43,775 nt of DNA from Mycobacterium intermedium (GTDB lineage Bacteria > Actinomycetota > Actinomycetes > Mycobacteriales > Mycobacteriaceae): assembly GCF_002086275.1 (NCBI RefSeq), contig NZ_MVHT01000056.1, forward strand, positions 1-43,775, written 5' to 3'. The position numbers were made by a program, and so were the translations under genes. The notes under the pieces were generated by a model. That model was not told where the DNA came from. It saw only the letters and a list, made by a program, of their open reading frames with translations, and did not search any database. Positions 1 to 8,398 of this stretch are shown piece by piece; positions within the stretch are counted from its first letter, which is position 1, and each line of letters opens with the position of its first letter.

Positions 1-1262
1 ACCACGTCGGCGACGCCGGTCGCGACGGCCATCGCCGCGTGCACAACGGTGCCCGCTCCGCCGCGACCGATCATCCCCGCAGCGCCGCCTTGACCGCCGG
101 CGCCACCCGCGTCCGCGGCACCAACTCCGCCCCCGCCGCCATTGCCTCCGCCGCCGTAGAGCAGCCCACCGGTTCCGCCGTTGCCACCTGCTCCGCCGAC
201 CCCGGTTGCTGCCGAGGTGCCGCCACCGCCGGCGCCGCCGACGCCGCCCTGACCGATCCATCGACTGGAGCCGCCGTCGCCGCCCGATCCGCCCAGGCGT
301 AGCCCGTCGCCTCCAGCTCCACCGGCCCCGCCGTCACCGACCAGTCCGCCGGTACCACCGAATCCACCCGCGCCGCCATTCGAATTGCCGACGCCGCCAT
401 GGCCGCCGGCTCCGCCTTGACCGAACAACCCCGCGGCGCCACCCGCACCGCCCGTGCCGCCGTCGGCGACCATGCCTTCACCCCCCGCACCCCCGTTGCC
501 GCCGTTGCCCCAGAAGAACCCGCCGAGGCCACCGGCGCCGCCGGTCGAGCCGCTCCTACCCGCCCCGCCGGCACCACCGGCGCCGCCATGGCCGAACAAC
601 AACGCGTCGCCTCCGGAACCCGCGGTACCGCCGGCCAACAGCGGGTTTAGACTCGCTCCACCGTTCCCGCCCGCGCCGCCGTTGCCGAACAGGATTCCGC
701 CGGTGCCACCGTGGCCCCCCGCCGCGCCGGCGCCGCCGCTTCCCCCGTTGCCGCCATTGCCGATCAGGCCGGCGCTCCCACCGTTGGTTCCCGGCACACC
801 CGGCGTCGTGCTGGTGAAGCCGGCGCCGCCATTGCCGTACAGGATTCCGCCGGCGCCACCGGCCTGACCCGCCACGGTCGCGTCCGCGCCGTTGCCGATC
901 AGCGGACGCCCGAACAACACCATCGTCGGGGTGTTGATGGCGTTCAGTACCGCCTCTTCGAAGGCCTGTAGCGGATTAACGCTGGCGGCTTCAGCGGTGA
1001 GATACGCACCGGCACTGGCGCTCAGTGCTTGCACGAACCGTTGCTGGAACGCGGCCGCTTCGGCGCTCAGCGCCTGATACGACTGTCCTTGCGCGCCAAA
1101 CAACCTCGCGACGGCCACCGAAACCTCATCCGCGGCGGCGGCCAACAGTCTGGTCGTAGGTCCTTCGGCGGCCGCGTTGGCATCGCGGATCGCAGCAGCG
1201 ATGCCCGACACGTCTGCGGCCGCTGCCTCCAAGATCTCCGGTTGAGCGAGTAGAAACGACAT
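1..1262 (-). CDS. PE_PGRS family protein, 3' end beyond the window
   Basis: Surface-associated or secreted PE_PGRS protein; the molecular role is unknown. The ATG is at 1262-1260. The first ~95 residues form a PE domain (start MSFLLAQPEILEAAA, then DEVSVAVARLFGAQGQSYQALSAEAAAF), followed by a linker with the NTPTMVLFGRPLIGNGAD signature that commonly precedes PGRS tracts. From about residue 130 to the window edge the sequence is almost pure Gly-Gly-Ala/Gly-Gly-X repeat, such as GGAGGLGGFFWGNGGNGG. The frame stays open to base 1, so the C-terminus lies outside the window. It sits 109 bases downstream of putA on the same strand. In H37Rv I recall sigI here instead. Frame and family are clear; total length is unknown. 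Confidence 0.93.
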   Translation of the reverse strand, partial: MSFLLAQPEILEAAAADVSGIAAAIRDANAAAEGPTTRLLAAAADEVSVAVARLFGAQGQSYQALSAEAAAFQQRFVQALSASAGAYLTAEAASVNPLQAFEEAVLNAINTPTMVLFGRPLIGNGADATVAGQAGGAGGILYGNGGAGFTSTTPGVPGTNGGSAGLIGNGGNGGSGGAGAAGGHGGTGGILFGNGGAGGNGGASLNPLLAGGTAGSGGDALLFGHGGAGGAGGAGRSGSTGGAGGLGGFFWGNGGNGGAGGEGMVADGGTGGAGGAAGLFGQGGAGGHGGVGNSNGGAGGFGGTGGLVGDGGAGGAGGDGLRLGGSGGDGGSSRWIGQGGVGGAGGGGTSAATGVGGAGGNGGTGGLLYGGGGNGGGGGVGAADAGGAGGQGGAAGMIGRGGAGTVVHAAMAVATGVADV

Positions 1263-1371
1263 CCGGCACCTCCCCCGACACTGGCCGGCGCTCGCCTGCC
1301 AGTGCGCGTGAACGGATCATATCGCCGATCCGCGTTGATGATCCGGCTTTTTGACCAGACTTTGCGCGGTC

Positions 1372-2340
1372 CTACCGTCCACGGTGGGCCAATGCTCGCG
1401 CAAAGAACCCGAGGTTGGCGGGACGTTCGGCCAACCGTCGCATGAAGTACCCGTACCACTGGGTTCCGAACGGAACATAGACCCGCACCTGGTTTCCCGC
1501 GGCAACCAGCCGAAGCTGTTCGTCGTCGCGAATGCCGTACAGCATTTGGTACTCGAAATCGCCTGCACCACGCGCTGATTCGCCGGCCATCTCCGCCGCG
1601 GCTTGGATGAGCACCGGGTCGTGCGAGGCCACCATGGGATACCCCGATCCCGCCATCAGCACCCGTAGACACCGCAGATACGACTCGGTCACGTCCGCAC
1701 TGTCCCGATAGGCCACCGGCGCGGGTTCGTCGTAGGCGCCCTTGCACAACCGCACCCGCGCGCCCACGGCGGCCAACTCCTCGCAGTCACCTACGCTGCG
1801 TCGCAGATATGCCTGCAAAACCGTGCCCACCCAAGGAAAGTCGACCCGCAGATCCCCTGCGATCGACAGCGTCGAGTCCGTGGTGGTGTGATCTTCCGCG
1901 TCCACCGTCACCCAGACACCCACTTGCTCGGCCCGCTCGCAAATGACGCGCGCGTTGTCGAGGGCGATCTTTTCGCCGTCTCGCTCGAGCGCCTGCCCCA
2001 GCGCGGACAGCTTGAGGGACACCTCGAGCGGGCGCACCCCTTCAGCCACGGCGTCTGCCCGCCGGCCCAGCCGGTCGAGCAGTTCGACATAGGCCTGCAC
2101 CGTGGCGGTGGCATTGTCGGCGTCGGTGACGTTCTCGCCGAGATAGTCGATGCTGACAAGCCTGCCCGAATCACGCAGCGCAACAACGGCATTCATGACG
2201 TCATCCAGAGTGTCACCGGGCACGAACCGGTGGACCACCTGACGGCTGACCGGCGACCGCTCGACCACCCGGCGCAGCCCGGTGGACCGGCTGGCGGTCA
2301 GCAGGGCAGGTCGCACCGTGTGAGCGAAGATTCCGGCCAT
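1372..2340 (-). CDS. putA: Proline dehydrogenase (PutA/PruB type)
   Basis: FAD-dependent monofunctional proline dehydrogenase, 322 residues, catalysing L-proline to 1-pyrroline-5-carboxylate and passing electrons to the respiratory chain. The TIM-barrel family marks are visible: DAEDHTTTDSTL, the RLCKGAY segment, EYQMLYGIRDD, and near the C-terminus VYVPFG followed by WYGYFMRRLAERPAN, which carries the substrate-binding Arg pair of the YxxRRLAE motif. Length matches the short mycobacterial enzyme (Rv1188) rather than the bifunctional enterobacterial PutA. Its ATG overlaps the stop codon of rocA by one base (TGATG), so the pair is translationally coupled and probably co-transcribed from the promoter upstream of rocA. 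Expression is likely controlled by the divergent PucR-type regulator. No oddity seen. Confidence 0.95.
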   Translation of the reverse strand: MAGIFAHTVRPALLTASRSTGLRRVVERSPVSRQVVHRFVPGDTLDDVMNAVVALRDSGRLVSIDYLGENVTDADNATATVQAYVELLDRLGRRADAVAEGVRPLEVSLKLSALGQALERDGEKIALDNARVICERAEQVGVWVTVDAEDHTTTDSTLSIAGDLRVDFPWVGTVLQAYLRRSVGDCEELAAVGARVRLCKGAYDEPAPVAYRDSADVTESYLRCLRVLMAGSGYPMVASHDPVLIQAAAEMAGESARGAGDFEYQMLYGIRDDEQLRLVAAGNQVRVYVPFGTQWYGYFMRRLAERPANLGFFARALAHRGR

Positions 2341-3971
2341 CAGTCGACCGCCATGTGCGGATAGGTGTAGTCGGTGGCGGGGACGAACGTCTCCTTGATG
2401 GTGCGGGCCGACGTCCAGCGCAACAGGTTCAACGGCGATCCGGCCTTGTCGTTGGTTCCCGATCCGCGCGATCCGCCGAACGGCTGTCGTCCGACCACTG
2501 CGCCGGTCGGCTTGTCATTGACATAGAAGTTGCCCGCGGCGAACCGCAACCGATGCTGCGCAGTCAGCACCGCTTGGCGGTCGTCGGCGATGATCGCGCC
2601 GGTGAGCGCGTACCGGGTTCCGGAATCGACGAGGTCGAGGATCTGCTCATACTGGTCGTCGGGGTAGACGTGGACCGACAGCAATGGGCCGAAGTACTCG
2701 GTGCTGAACGCCTCGTCGGTCGGGTCGTCGGACAGCAGCACCGTCGGGCGCACGAAATAACCTTCACTGTCTTCGTATTCACCACCGACGGCGATGGTGA
2801 TCCCGGCGGCGCCTTTGGCCCGTTCGATGGCGTCGACGTTCTTGACGAAAGCGCGTTCGTCGATCAGCGCGCCGCCGAAGTTCGACAGGTCGGTGATGTC
2901 GCCGTAGCGCAACTCGGATGCGGCACCGAGGAAGTCATCACCCATCCGCTGCCACACCGAATGCGCTATGAACGCCCGCGATGCCGCCGAGCACTTCTGA
3001 CCCTGGTAGTCGAACGCGCCACGGATCAGCGCGGTGCTCAGCACATCTGGGCGCGCCGAGGCGTGCGCAACCACGAAGTCCTTCCCGCCGGTCTCACCGA
3101 CCAGGCGCGGGTAGCTCTGGTAGTTACCGATATTGGCGCCCACCTCCCGCCAGAGGCGTTGGAAGGTGGCCGTCGACCCGGTGAAGTGGATGCCGGCCAG
3201 CCGCGAATCGGCCAGTGCCACATCCGAAACCGCGTATCCGTCACCGGTGACCAGGTTGATAACCCCGGGCGGCAGCCCGGCCGCCTCCAGCAGCTGCATC
3301 AGCACACAGGCCGAGAACGTCTGGGTGATCGACGGTTTCCACACCACGGTGTTGCCCATCAATGCCGGGGCGGTCGGCAGGTTGCCGGCGATGGAAGTGA
3401 AGTTGAACGGCGTGATCGCATACACGAACCCGTCCAGCGGACGGTAGTCGATGCGGTTCCACTCCCCTGGCCCGCTGATCGGCTGCTCCGCCAGGATTTG
3501 CCGCGCAAACGCGACGTTGAACCGCCAGAAGTCGATCAACTCGCAGGGCGCGTCAATCTCGGCCTGGTACACCGACTTTGACTGGCCCAGCATGGTCGCG
3601 GCGGCGACCCTTTCTCGCCACGGCCCGGCCAGCAGGTCGGCGGCGCGCAGGAAGACCGCGGCGCGTTCGTCGAACGGCAGTGCCGCCCAGTCGCCTTTCG
3701 CGGTCATGGCAGCGTCAATGGCCGCCGTCGCGTCGGCGTGGCTGGCGTTCGTCAGGGTGCCCAGCTTGGCTGAATGCCGGTGCGGTTGGACGACATCGAT
3801 CCGCTCGCCGTCGCCCATCCGATGCCGGCCGGCGATGACGTGCGGCAGCTCGATCGGATGGTCAGCGAGGGCGGTCAGGGCGGCCTGCAGCCGGGCGCGT
3901 TCGGGGGAATTGGGTGCGTAGTCGTGGACCGGCTCGTTGACCGGTGCGGGAACCTCGGTGACAGCGTCCAT
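2340..3971 (-). CDS. rocA: 1-pyrroline-5-carboxylate dehydrogenase
   Basis: NAD-dependent L-glutamate gamma-semialdehyde (P5C) dehydrogenase, 543 residues, the second step of proline catabolism, yielding glutamate. It is an aldehyde dehydrogenase fold: GFVYAITPFNFTSIAGNLP near residue 181, the Rossmann-associated IHFTGSTATF at 261, the catalytic-glutamate motif VGETGGKD at 291-298 (Glu293) and the nucleophile in GQKCSAASRAF (Cys327). The frame is open upstream to 4022, but the start at 3971 (MDAVTEVPAPVNEP) reproduces the 543-residue length of Rv1187, and a GGGGGA stretch lies about 16 bases before it. It precedes and overlaps putA and diverges from the PucR-type regulator, so it is probably the first gene of the proline operon. 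Also called pruA in mycobacteria. Confidence 0.95.
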   Translation of the reverse strand: MDAVTEVPAPVNEPVHDYAPNSPERARLQAALTALADHPIELPHVIAGRHRMGDGERIDVVQPHRHSAKLGTLTNASHADATAAIDAAMTAKGDWAALPFDERAAVFLRAADLLAGPWRERVAAATMLGQSKSVYQAEIDAPCELIDFWRFNVAFARQILAEQPISGPGEWNRIDYRPLDGFVYAITPFNFTSIAGNLPTAPALMGNTVVWKPSITQTFSACVLMQLLEAAGLPPGVINLVTGDGYAVSDVALADSRLAGIHFTGSTATFQRLWREVGANIGNYQSYPRLVGETGGKDFVVAHASARPDVLSTALIRGAFDYQGQKCSAASRAFIAHSVWQRMGDDFLGAASELRYGDITDLSNFGGALIDERAFVKNVDAIERAKGAAGITIAVGGEYEDSEGYFVRPTVLLSDDPTDEAFSTEYFGPLLSVHVYPDDQYEQILDLVDSGTRYALTGAIIADDRQAVLTAQHRLRFAAGNFYVNDKPTGAVVGRQPFGGSRGSGTNDKAGSPLNLLRWTSARTIKETFVPATDYTYPHMAVD

Positions 3972-4006
3972 GTTTGCCAGGGTCCCCCTGCAACCCGCAC
4001 AGATGG

Positions 4007-4055
4007 TTGTCTGATCGGACAATACTCAGGACATGTACTAGTAGAATCAGACAAT
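4007..4055. promoter_or_regulatory. Probable PucR-regulator operator region between rocA and the regulator
   Basis: In the 84-base divergent intergenic region, 4007-4022 is a perfect inverted repeat, TTGTC-TGATCG-GACAA. The 10-mer ATCGGACAAT at 4014-4023 recurs with one change as ATCAGACAAT at 4046-4055, 32 bases (about three helical turns) away and directly abutting the regulator's ATG at 4056. TACTAGTA at 4036-4043 is another short palindrome. A -10-like TAGAAT (4042-4047) overlaps the second site, so a protein bound there would also touch the regulator's own promoter. Sequence symmetry is seen directly; binding by the PucR protein is inferred. Confidence 0.55.
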
Positions 4056-5717
4056 ATGCGCGCGACCGGTGTGGGACTGGGCCAGTTGCTGCTGGCGCTC
4101 GACGCCACCATGGTCACCTTGGTCAGCGCCCCGCGCGGCCTGGACCTTCCGGTCGCATCGGCCGCGCTGATCGATTCCGACGACGTGCGCCTGGGCCTGG
4201 CGCCCGCGTCCCGTTCTGCCGACGTGTTCTTCCTGGTGGGCGTGGGTGCCGACGAAGCGCTGCGCTGGGTCAAGGGGCAAATCAAGGGACGCACGAACGC
4301 ACCGGTGGCGATCTTCGTCAAACAACCCTCGGAAGCACTCACGACGGCGGCGGTACGCGCCGGATCGGCCGTCGTGGCCGTCGAGCCACAAGCCCGCTGG
4401 GAACGCCTCTACCGGCTGGTCAATCACGTCTTGGAGCACCGCGGTGACCGTGCTGACGACGAGTCGGGCACTGACTTGTTTGGTCTTGCACAGTCCCTGG
4501 CCGACCGTATCCACGGCATGGTCAGCATCGAAGATGCGCAATCTCACGTGCTGGCATATTCGGCCTCCAACGACGAGGCCGACGAACTGCGCCGGCTGTC
4601 CATCCTTGGGCGCGCGGGGCCGCCGGAGCATCTGACATGGATCGGCCAGTGGGGCATTTTCGATGCGCTACGGGCCGGCGACGAGGTGGTGCGCGTGGCC
4701 GAACGGCCGGAATTGGGGCTGCGCCCGCGTCTGGCAATCGGCATCCATCAGCCGCAGGCCGGACGGCCGCCGGTGTTCGCCGGCACAATCTGGGTTCAGC
4801 AGGGCTCACAGCCGCTGGCCGATGACGCCGAGGAGATGATGCGCGGCGCGGCGGTGTTGGCTGCGCGGATCATGAAGCGACTGTCCAGCCGGCCGTCCAC
4901 ACACACCCGCCGGGTGCAGCAGCTGTTGGGCCTGGACGTCGGCGGTCCCGGAGAACAGGGCGATGCCGGCGAGGTGGAAATGATCGCCCGCGAGCTCGGC
5001 CTGCCCACTGGGAGCAACGCCGGAAACGCCGCCCTGATCGGCTTCGATACCGCCGTCACCACCGATGCTGCCGACACCAATGCGACCAACACCCGCAACG
5101 CCCGGCTGACCGAGGTTTTGGCGTTGAGCGCCAGTGCATTTCGCCCGGACGCCCAGGTAGTTTCGAACGGCTCGCGAGTTTACGTACTGCTACCGCAGAT
5201 CACCGCCAGCCGGCCGGTTGCTTCGTGGGTACGCGGCACGATCGGCGCGCTGCGCAGTCAGCTAGGCGTGGAACTGCGGGCGGCGATCGCCGCGCCGATC
5301 GCCGGGCTTACTGCAGTCGCGACGGTACGAAGCGAAGTGGACCGCGTGCTCGATAGCGCTGAGCGGCACCCGATCTCGCTCAAGCGAGTCACCTCCTTGG
5401 AGGAGGCGCGCACCACCGTTCTGCTTGACGAGATCGTCACCATGGTGTCCGCCGATGCGCGGCTCATCGATGAGCGCATACGCGACCTGCACGAGCAAGA
5501 TCCGGTGCTGGCGCAAACATTGCGGTCGTATTTGGACAGCTTCGGCGACGTCGCGGCCGCGGCGAACTCGCTACAGGTGCATCCCAATACGGTGCGTTAC
5601 CGGGTGCGACGGATCGAGAAACTCTTGTCGACCTCATTGGCCGATCCTGATGCACGACTGGTCTTTTCGCTGGCACTGCGGGCACTCGAGAGGCCGCGGC
5701 AGCCCGGACAACATTGA
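4056..5717 (+). CDS. PucR-family transcriptional regulator of proline catabolism
   Basis: A 553-residue regulator, ortholog of Rv1186c. The N-terminal ~190 residues resemble a PucR-type ligand-sensing domain, the middle part is GAF/GGDEF-like in arrangement, and the last ~60 residues (LAQTLRSYLDSFGDVAAAANSLQVHPNTV..) are the PucR helix-turn-helix (HTH_30) with the characteristic L-x-VHPNTVRYRVRRIEKLL recognition helix. The frame is open much further upstream, but that would overlap rocA; ATG 4056 starts a protein of the expected length. No Shine-Dalgarno precedes it and a -10-like TAGAAT ends 8 bases upstream, so the mRNA is probably leaderless. It is divergent from rocA-putA, the usual position of their activator (called PruC in the M. 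smegmatis and M. tuberculosis literature). The regulatory target is inferred from position. Confidence 0.88.
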   Translation: MRATGVGLGQLLLALDATMVTLVSAPRGLDLPVASAALIDSDDVRLGLAPASRSADVFFLVGVGADEALRWVKGQIKGRTNAPVAIFVKQPSEALTTAAVRAGSAVVAVEPQARWERLYRLVNHVLEHRGDRADDESGTDLFGLAQSLADRIHGMVSIEDAQSHVLAYSASNDEADELRRLSILGRAGPPEHLTWIGQWGIFDALRAGDEVVRVAERPELGLRPRLAIGIHQPQAGRPPVFAGTIWVQQGSQPLADDAEEMMRGAAVLAARIMKRLSSRPSTHTRRVQQLLGLDVGGPGEQGDAGEVEMIARELGLPTGSNAGNAALIGFDTAVTTDAADTNATNTRNARLTEVLALSASAFRPDAQVVSNGSRVYVLLPQITASRPVASWVRGTIGALRSQLGVELRAAIAAPIAGLTAVATVRSEVDRVLDSAERHPISLKRVTSLEEARTTVLLDEIVTMVSADARLIDERIRDLHEQDPVLAQTLRSYLDSFGDVAAAANSLQVHPNTVRYRVRRIEKLLSTSLADPDARLVFSLALRALERPRQPGQH

Positions 5718-5803
5718 CAGAGCGCCACGGTAAAGCCCAAAGAGTGAAGTCACTTCCGCTCGACGCAATTCGCCGGCGGTGTGTGGATTTTGTGGAGGCT
5801 CCC

Positions 5804-6299
5804 GTGACGAATCAACCGGATCATTATCGATCACCGGGGGGCTATGGTTATCCGCCACCGCCACCGCCACCGCCACCGCCACCGCCCGGTTACGGCTACC
5901 AGTCCGGGACCCCGGGCGGTTATGGATACCCGTCGCCGTGGCCGCAGCAGTCACCGCAGGTCAGTACCAACGGACTCGCCGTCGCGTCGCTCATCTGCGC
6001 CTGCGTCTCGTTGGCATGTATGGGGTACGGGATCTTTCTTGGGCGTCATTTTCGGAATCATCGCCTTGTTTCAGATCAATCGGACCGGTCAACCGGGGCG
6101 CGGCATGGCTATTGCCGGAATCGCTATCGGCACCGTGGTCACTGTCGGGTGGGTGATATTCATTTTGCTCGCGGGCTTCTTTGGCGCTCACGACGCCAAC
6201 AAACACAATCACCGCTATCACCGGTATGACAGTTCTGCACCCATGCCTGTGCCGATCGATGTTGCCACGCAGCCGCTCGGTCTCGTCAATTCCGGTTGA
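5804..6299 (+). pseudogene. DUF4190 membrane protein with polyproline N-terminus, frameshifted
   Basis: Small membrane protein of unknown function. A GTG start at 5804 follows a TGGAGG ribosome site at 5793-5798 and opens VTNQPDHYRSPGGYGYP, then twelve prolines, a GY-rich stretch and the first transmembrane segment (NGLAVASLICACVSLACMGYGIFLG). At the GGG of 6041-6043 the frame must change: the first frame runs on as RHFRNHRLV, while the +1 frame supplies the expected DUF4190 continuation VIFGIIALFQINRTGQPGRG, a second transmembrane helix and a His/Tyr-rich tail ending at 6299. Removing one G restores the whole domain. It is therefore either a disrupted gene or a sequence error. It lies just upstream of a kinase gene that is also broken. 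Confidence 0.75.
5852..5881 (+). repeat. (CCGCCA)x5 hexanucleotide tract
   Basis: Five perfect tandem copies of CCGCCA, continuing into CCGCCC, inside the DUF4190 gene. They encode ten of the twelve consecutive prolines. Because the unit is six bases, copy-number change would alter polyproline length without shifting frame. Confidence 0.9.
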
Positions 6300-6393
6300 G
6301 CGGTCCCAGCACTCTGCCGGTATTGCAGATTTCTCTGGGAGAACCCGTTGGCGAACTCTATGGTTAGCGAATAGCAGTTACCGGGGAGGCCAC

Positions 6394-8252
6394 TTGGACG
6401 GGACGCCGTTCGGCCGCTACCGCCTCATTGAGGTGCTAGGTCGTGGCGGCATGGGCGAGGTGTGGCGAGCATTCGACACCATCACCGAGCGGGTGGTCGC
6501 GCTCAAAGTGCTGCCCGTTGAGCTCGCCGACGACGAGACCTTCCAGCAGCGATTCCGTCGCGAAGCCCGCTCCGCGGCCGGGCTCGACGAGCCGCACGTG
6601 GTGCCCATCTACGACTTCGGTGAGATCGACGGACGTCTGTTCGTCACGATGCGTCTGATTCAGGGCTGCGATCTGCAAACACTGGTGGCGCGCAAACCGC
6701 TACCGCCCGAGCGCGCCATCTACATCATCGACCAAGTGGCCTCGGCCCTGCACGCCGCGCACCGCATCGGCCTTGTCCACCGCGACGTCAAGCCCTCCAA
6801 CATCCTGGTCACCGACGACGACTTCACCTACCTGATCGACTTCGGCATCGCCCGCACGACCGGGGAAACCTCCCTGACGAACACGGGAAGCGTCATCGGC
6901 AGCTGGGCATATCTGGCACCCGAACGGTTGACCAGTGACCGCAGCGACCATCGCGCCGACATCTATGCGCTGGCCTGCGTCTTGCACGAATGCCTCACCG
7001 GGAGCCAGCCCTTCCCCGGCGACAGTCTCGAACAGCAATTGGGTGCCCACCTGACCGCACCGCCCCCACGCCCGTCCAAGATTCGCGCCACCCTGCCTCC
7101 CGACATCGATGACGTCATCGCGAAGGGCATGGCCAAGAACCCGGAGGAGCGTTTCAACAGCACCAGAGAACTGGTTGCCGCGGCTCGCAACGCCATCACC
7201 GCCCCCGTCAAACAGCGCCGGCCACCTCCGCCACCCGAGGCACCCCCGCAGCCGAAGCCCAAGCCCAAACCGCAGCCCGCACCGCAACAGAAGCCCCAAC
7301 CCAAGGCCCAACCTTGGTACGCGCCACCCGCCCGGCCGCCGGCCTGGTCATCGCGTTCCGTGGCGATGACGAGCCAGCGCCCGTACCGCCAACCACCCGC
7401 TTGGCCACCTTTCCGGCCGGTCTGTACCGCGCCGACTTCGGCCCACCGAGCACGCACGGCCAGGCCGACGAGGGCGGGACGGCGTCAACCGGACAGTGGT
7501 CCGTCCGCTCCGAGTGTGGATCCAACGGTTGCGTGGCCACCGCCTCTGCGAACGGCGGTCCCGCCCTGCTGTCGGACTTCGTTTTCGACGAAGTCGACGG
7601 CAAGTGGCAATCCGTCGCCACCTCCTGGCCTACCACCGCCCCGGAAGGCGTCACGGGTTTCACGGGTTGCAAGTTCCCCGGCGAGTACTGGACCGTGATC
7701 ACGCTGCAGCCTCAACCTGACGGAACGATGACCGGCGACTACCGCGCCGAAAGCAGCATCACCGAAACCTCGTGCACCACCGAGCGAACCGTCACCTTCA
7801 CCCGAGTCGGCGACGCCGTCGAAAGTGAGGCCAGCAATCCCGCCAACCTGCCGGCGCGGACGGTGTCTCCCGCGCGAGGGTTCCGCGGCCGCTACCGCGG
7901 GACCGAAACCCCCGACAACGGTTGGCCGCCATGGTCCTGGGATGCCACCGTTGCAACCCACTGCCTCCGCACCGGCGAACGTTGCATCAGTTTGATAGAC
8001 GCCGCGGACAATTTCTACGGGCGTTACTTATTCGCACACGATAAATGGACCACCGACGCGGTCGGCGATAATCCGTGCGCCTCCGATAATGTCACTGCAC
8101 ACTCGGTACTCCATTTGGAAATTCCCCTGCCGCAACAGCACGAAGATCCGTTCAACACACTTACCGGTAGCGGGCATCGGGAGGTGACGGGCCACAGTCG
8201 TTGTACCGCCTCATATGGCGAAACACTGGGGCTGGCGCGCACCGGTGACTAA
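6394..8252 (+). pseudogene. PknE-like Ser/Thr protein kinase, frameshifted at the membrane linker
   Basis: Eukaryotic-type Ser/Thr kinase. A TTG start at 6394 has GGGGAGG four bases upstream and gives MDGTPFGRYRLIEVLGRGG. The kinase domain is intact to about residue 275: Lys38 in VALKVL, HRDVKPSN at 129-136, DFG at 149-151, APE at 175-177; it resembles PknE in EPHVVPIYDFGEIDGRL. A Pro/Lys-rich juxtamembrane tract follows (PKPKPKPQPAPQQKPQPK). Near 7325-7345 the kinase frame degenerates, while the frame one base back continues GLVIAFRGDDEPAPVPP and a Cys-containing extracytoplasmic domain of about 290 residues (LATFPAGLYRADFG to stop 8252). Only AGLVIAF remains of the expected transmembrane helix, so a deletion plus frameshift seems to have removed it. 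The kinase frame itself would end at 7698. Confidence 0.72.
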
Positions 8253-8386
8253 CCGACCCTGACGTCGCAGCAATGGGACGCGAAATATAGACGGCGAATA
8301 CGCCAATCAAAGCAATCCAATTTTGGGGCAAGAGTTTTGTTCACGGTGAGGGTAAATCCCTGTGTTGCAGCCGATTTCCGTGCGGT

Positions 8387-8392
8387 TAGGCT
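8387..8392 (+). promoter_or_regulatory. -10 element of a leaderless stf0 transcript
   Basis: TAGGCT fits the mycobacterial TANNNT -10 consensus and ends six bases before the ATG at 8399, with no ribosome-binding site between. That spacing puts the transcription start at the A of the start codon. Confidence 0.5.
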
Positions 8393-8398
8393 TTGAGA

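Noticed and set aside
454..867. Plus-strand proline-rich reading frame (PPAPPLPPLP..)
   Set aside because: It is the antisense shadow of the PE_PGRS glycine-rich repeat; GGC/GCC codons read as CCG/CCC on the other strand.
2355..3581. 408-codon plus-strand reading frame across rocA
   Set aside because: Antisense to the well-supported rocA; the composition is Arg/Gly/Val-rich with no family motif, typical of high-GC shadow frames.
3774..4055. Extension of the PucR regulator upstream to 3774
   Set aside because: It would overlap the rocA coding region on the other strand and run through the palindromic operator; length from ATG 4056 already fits the family.
6030..6045. Programmed +1 frameshift in the DUF4190 gene
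   Set aside because: No strong slippery heptamer, rare codon or stop at the shift point; a one-base insertion or sequence error is simpler.
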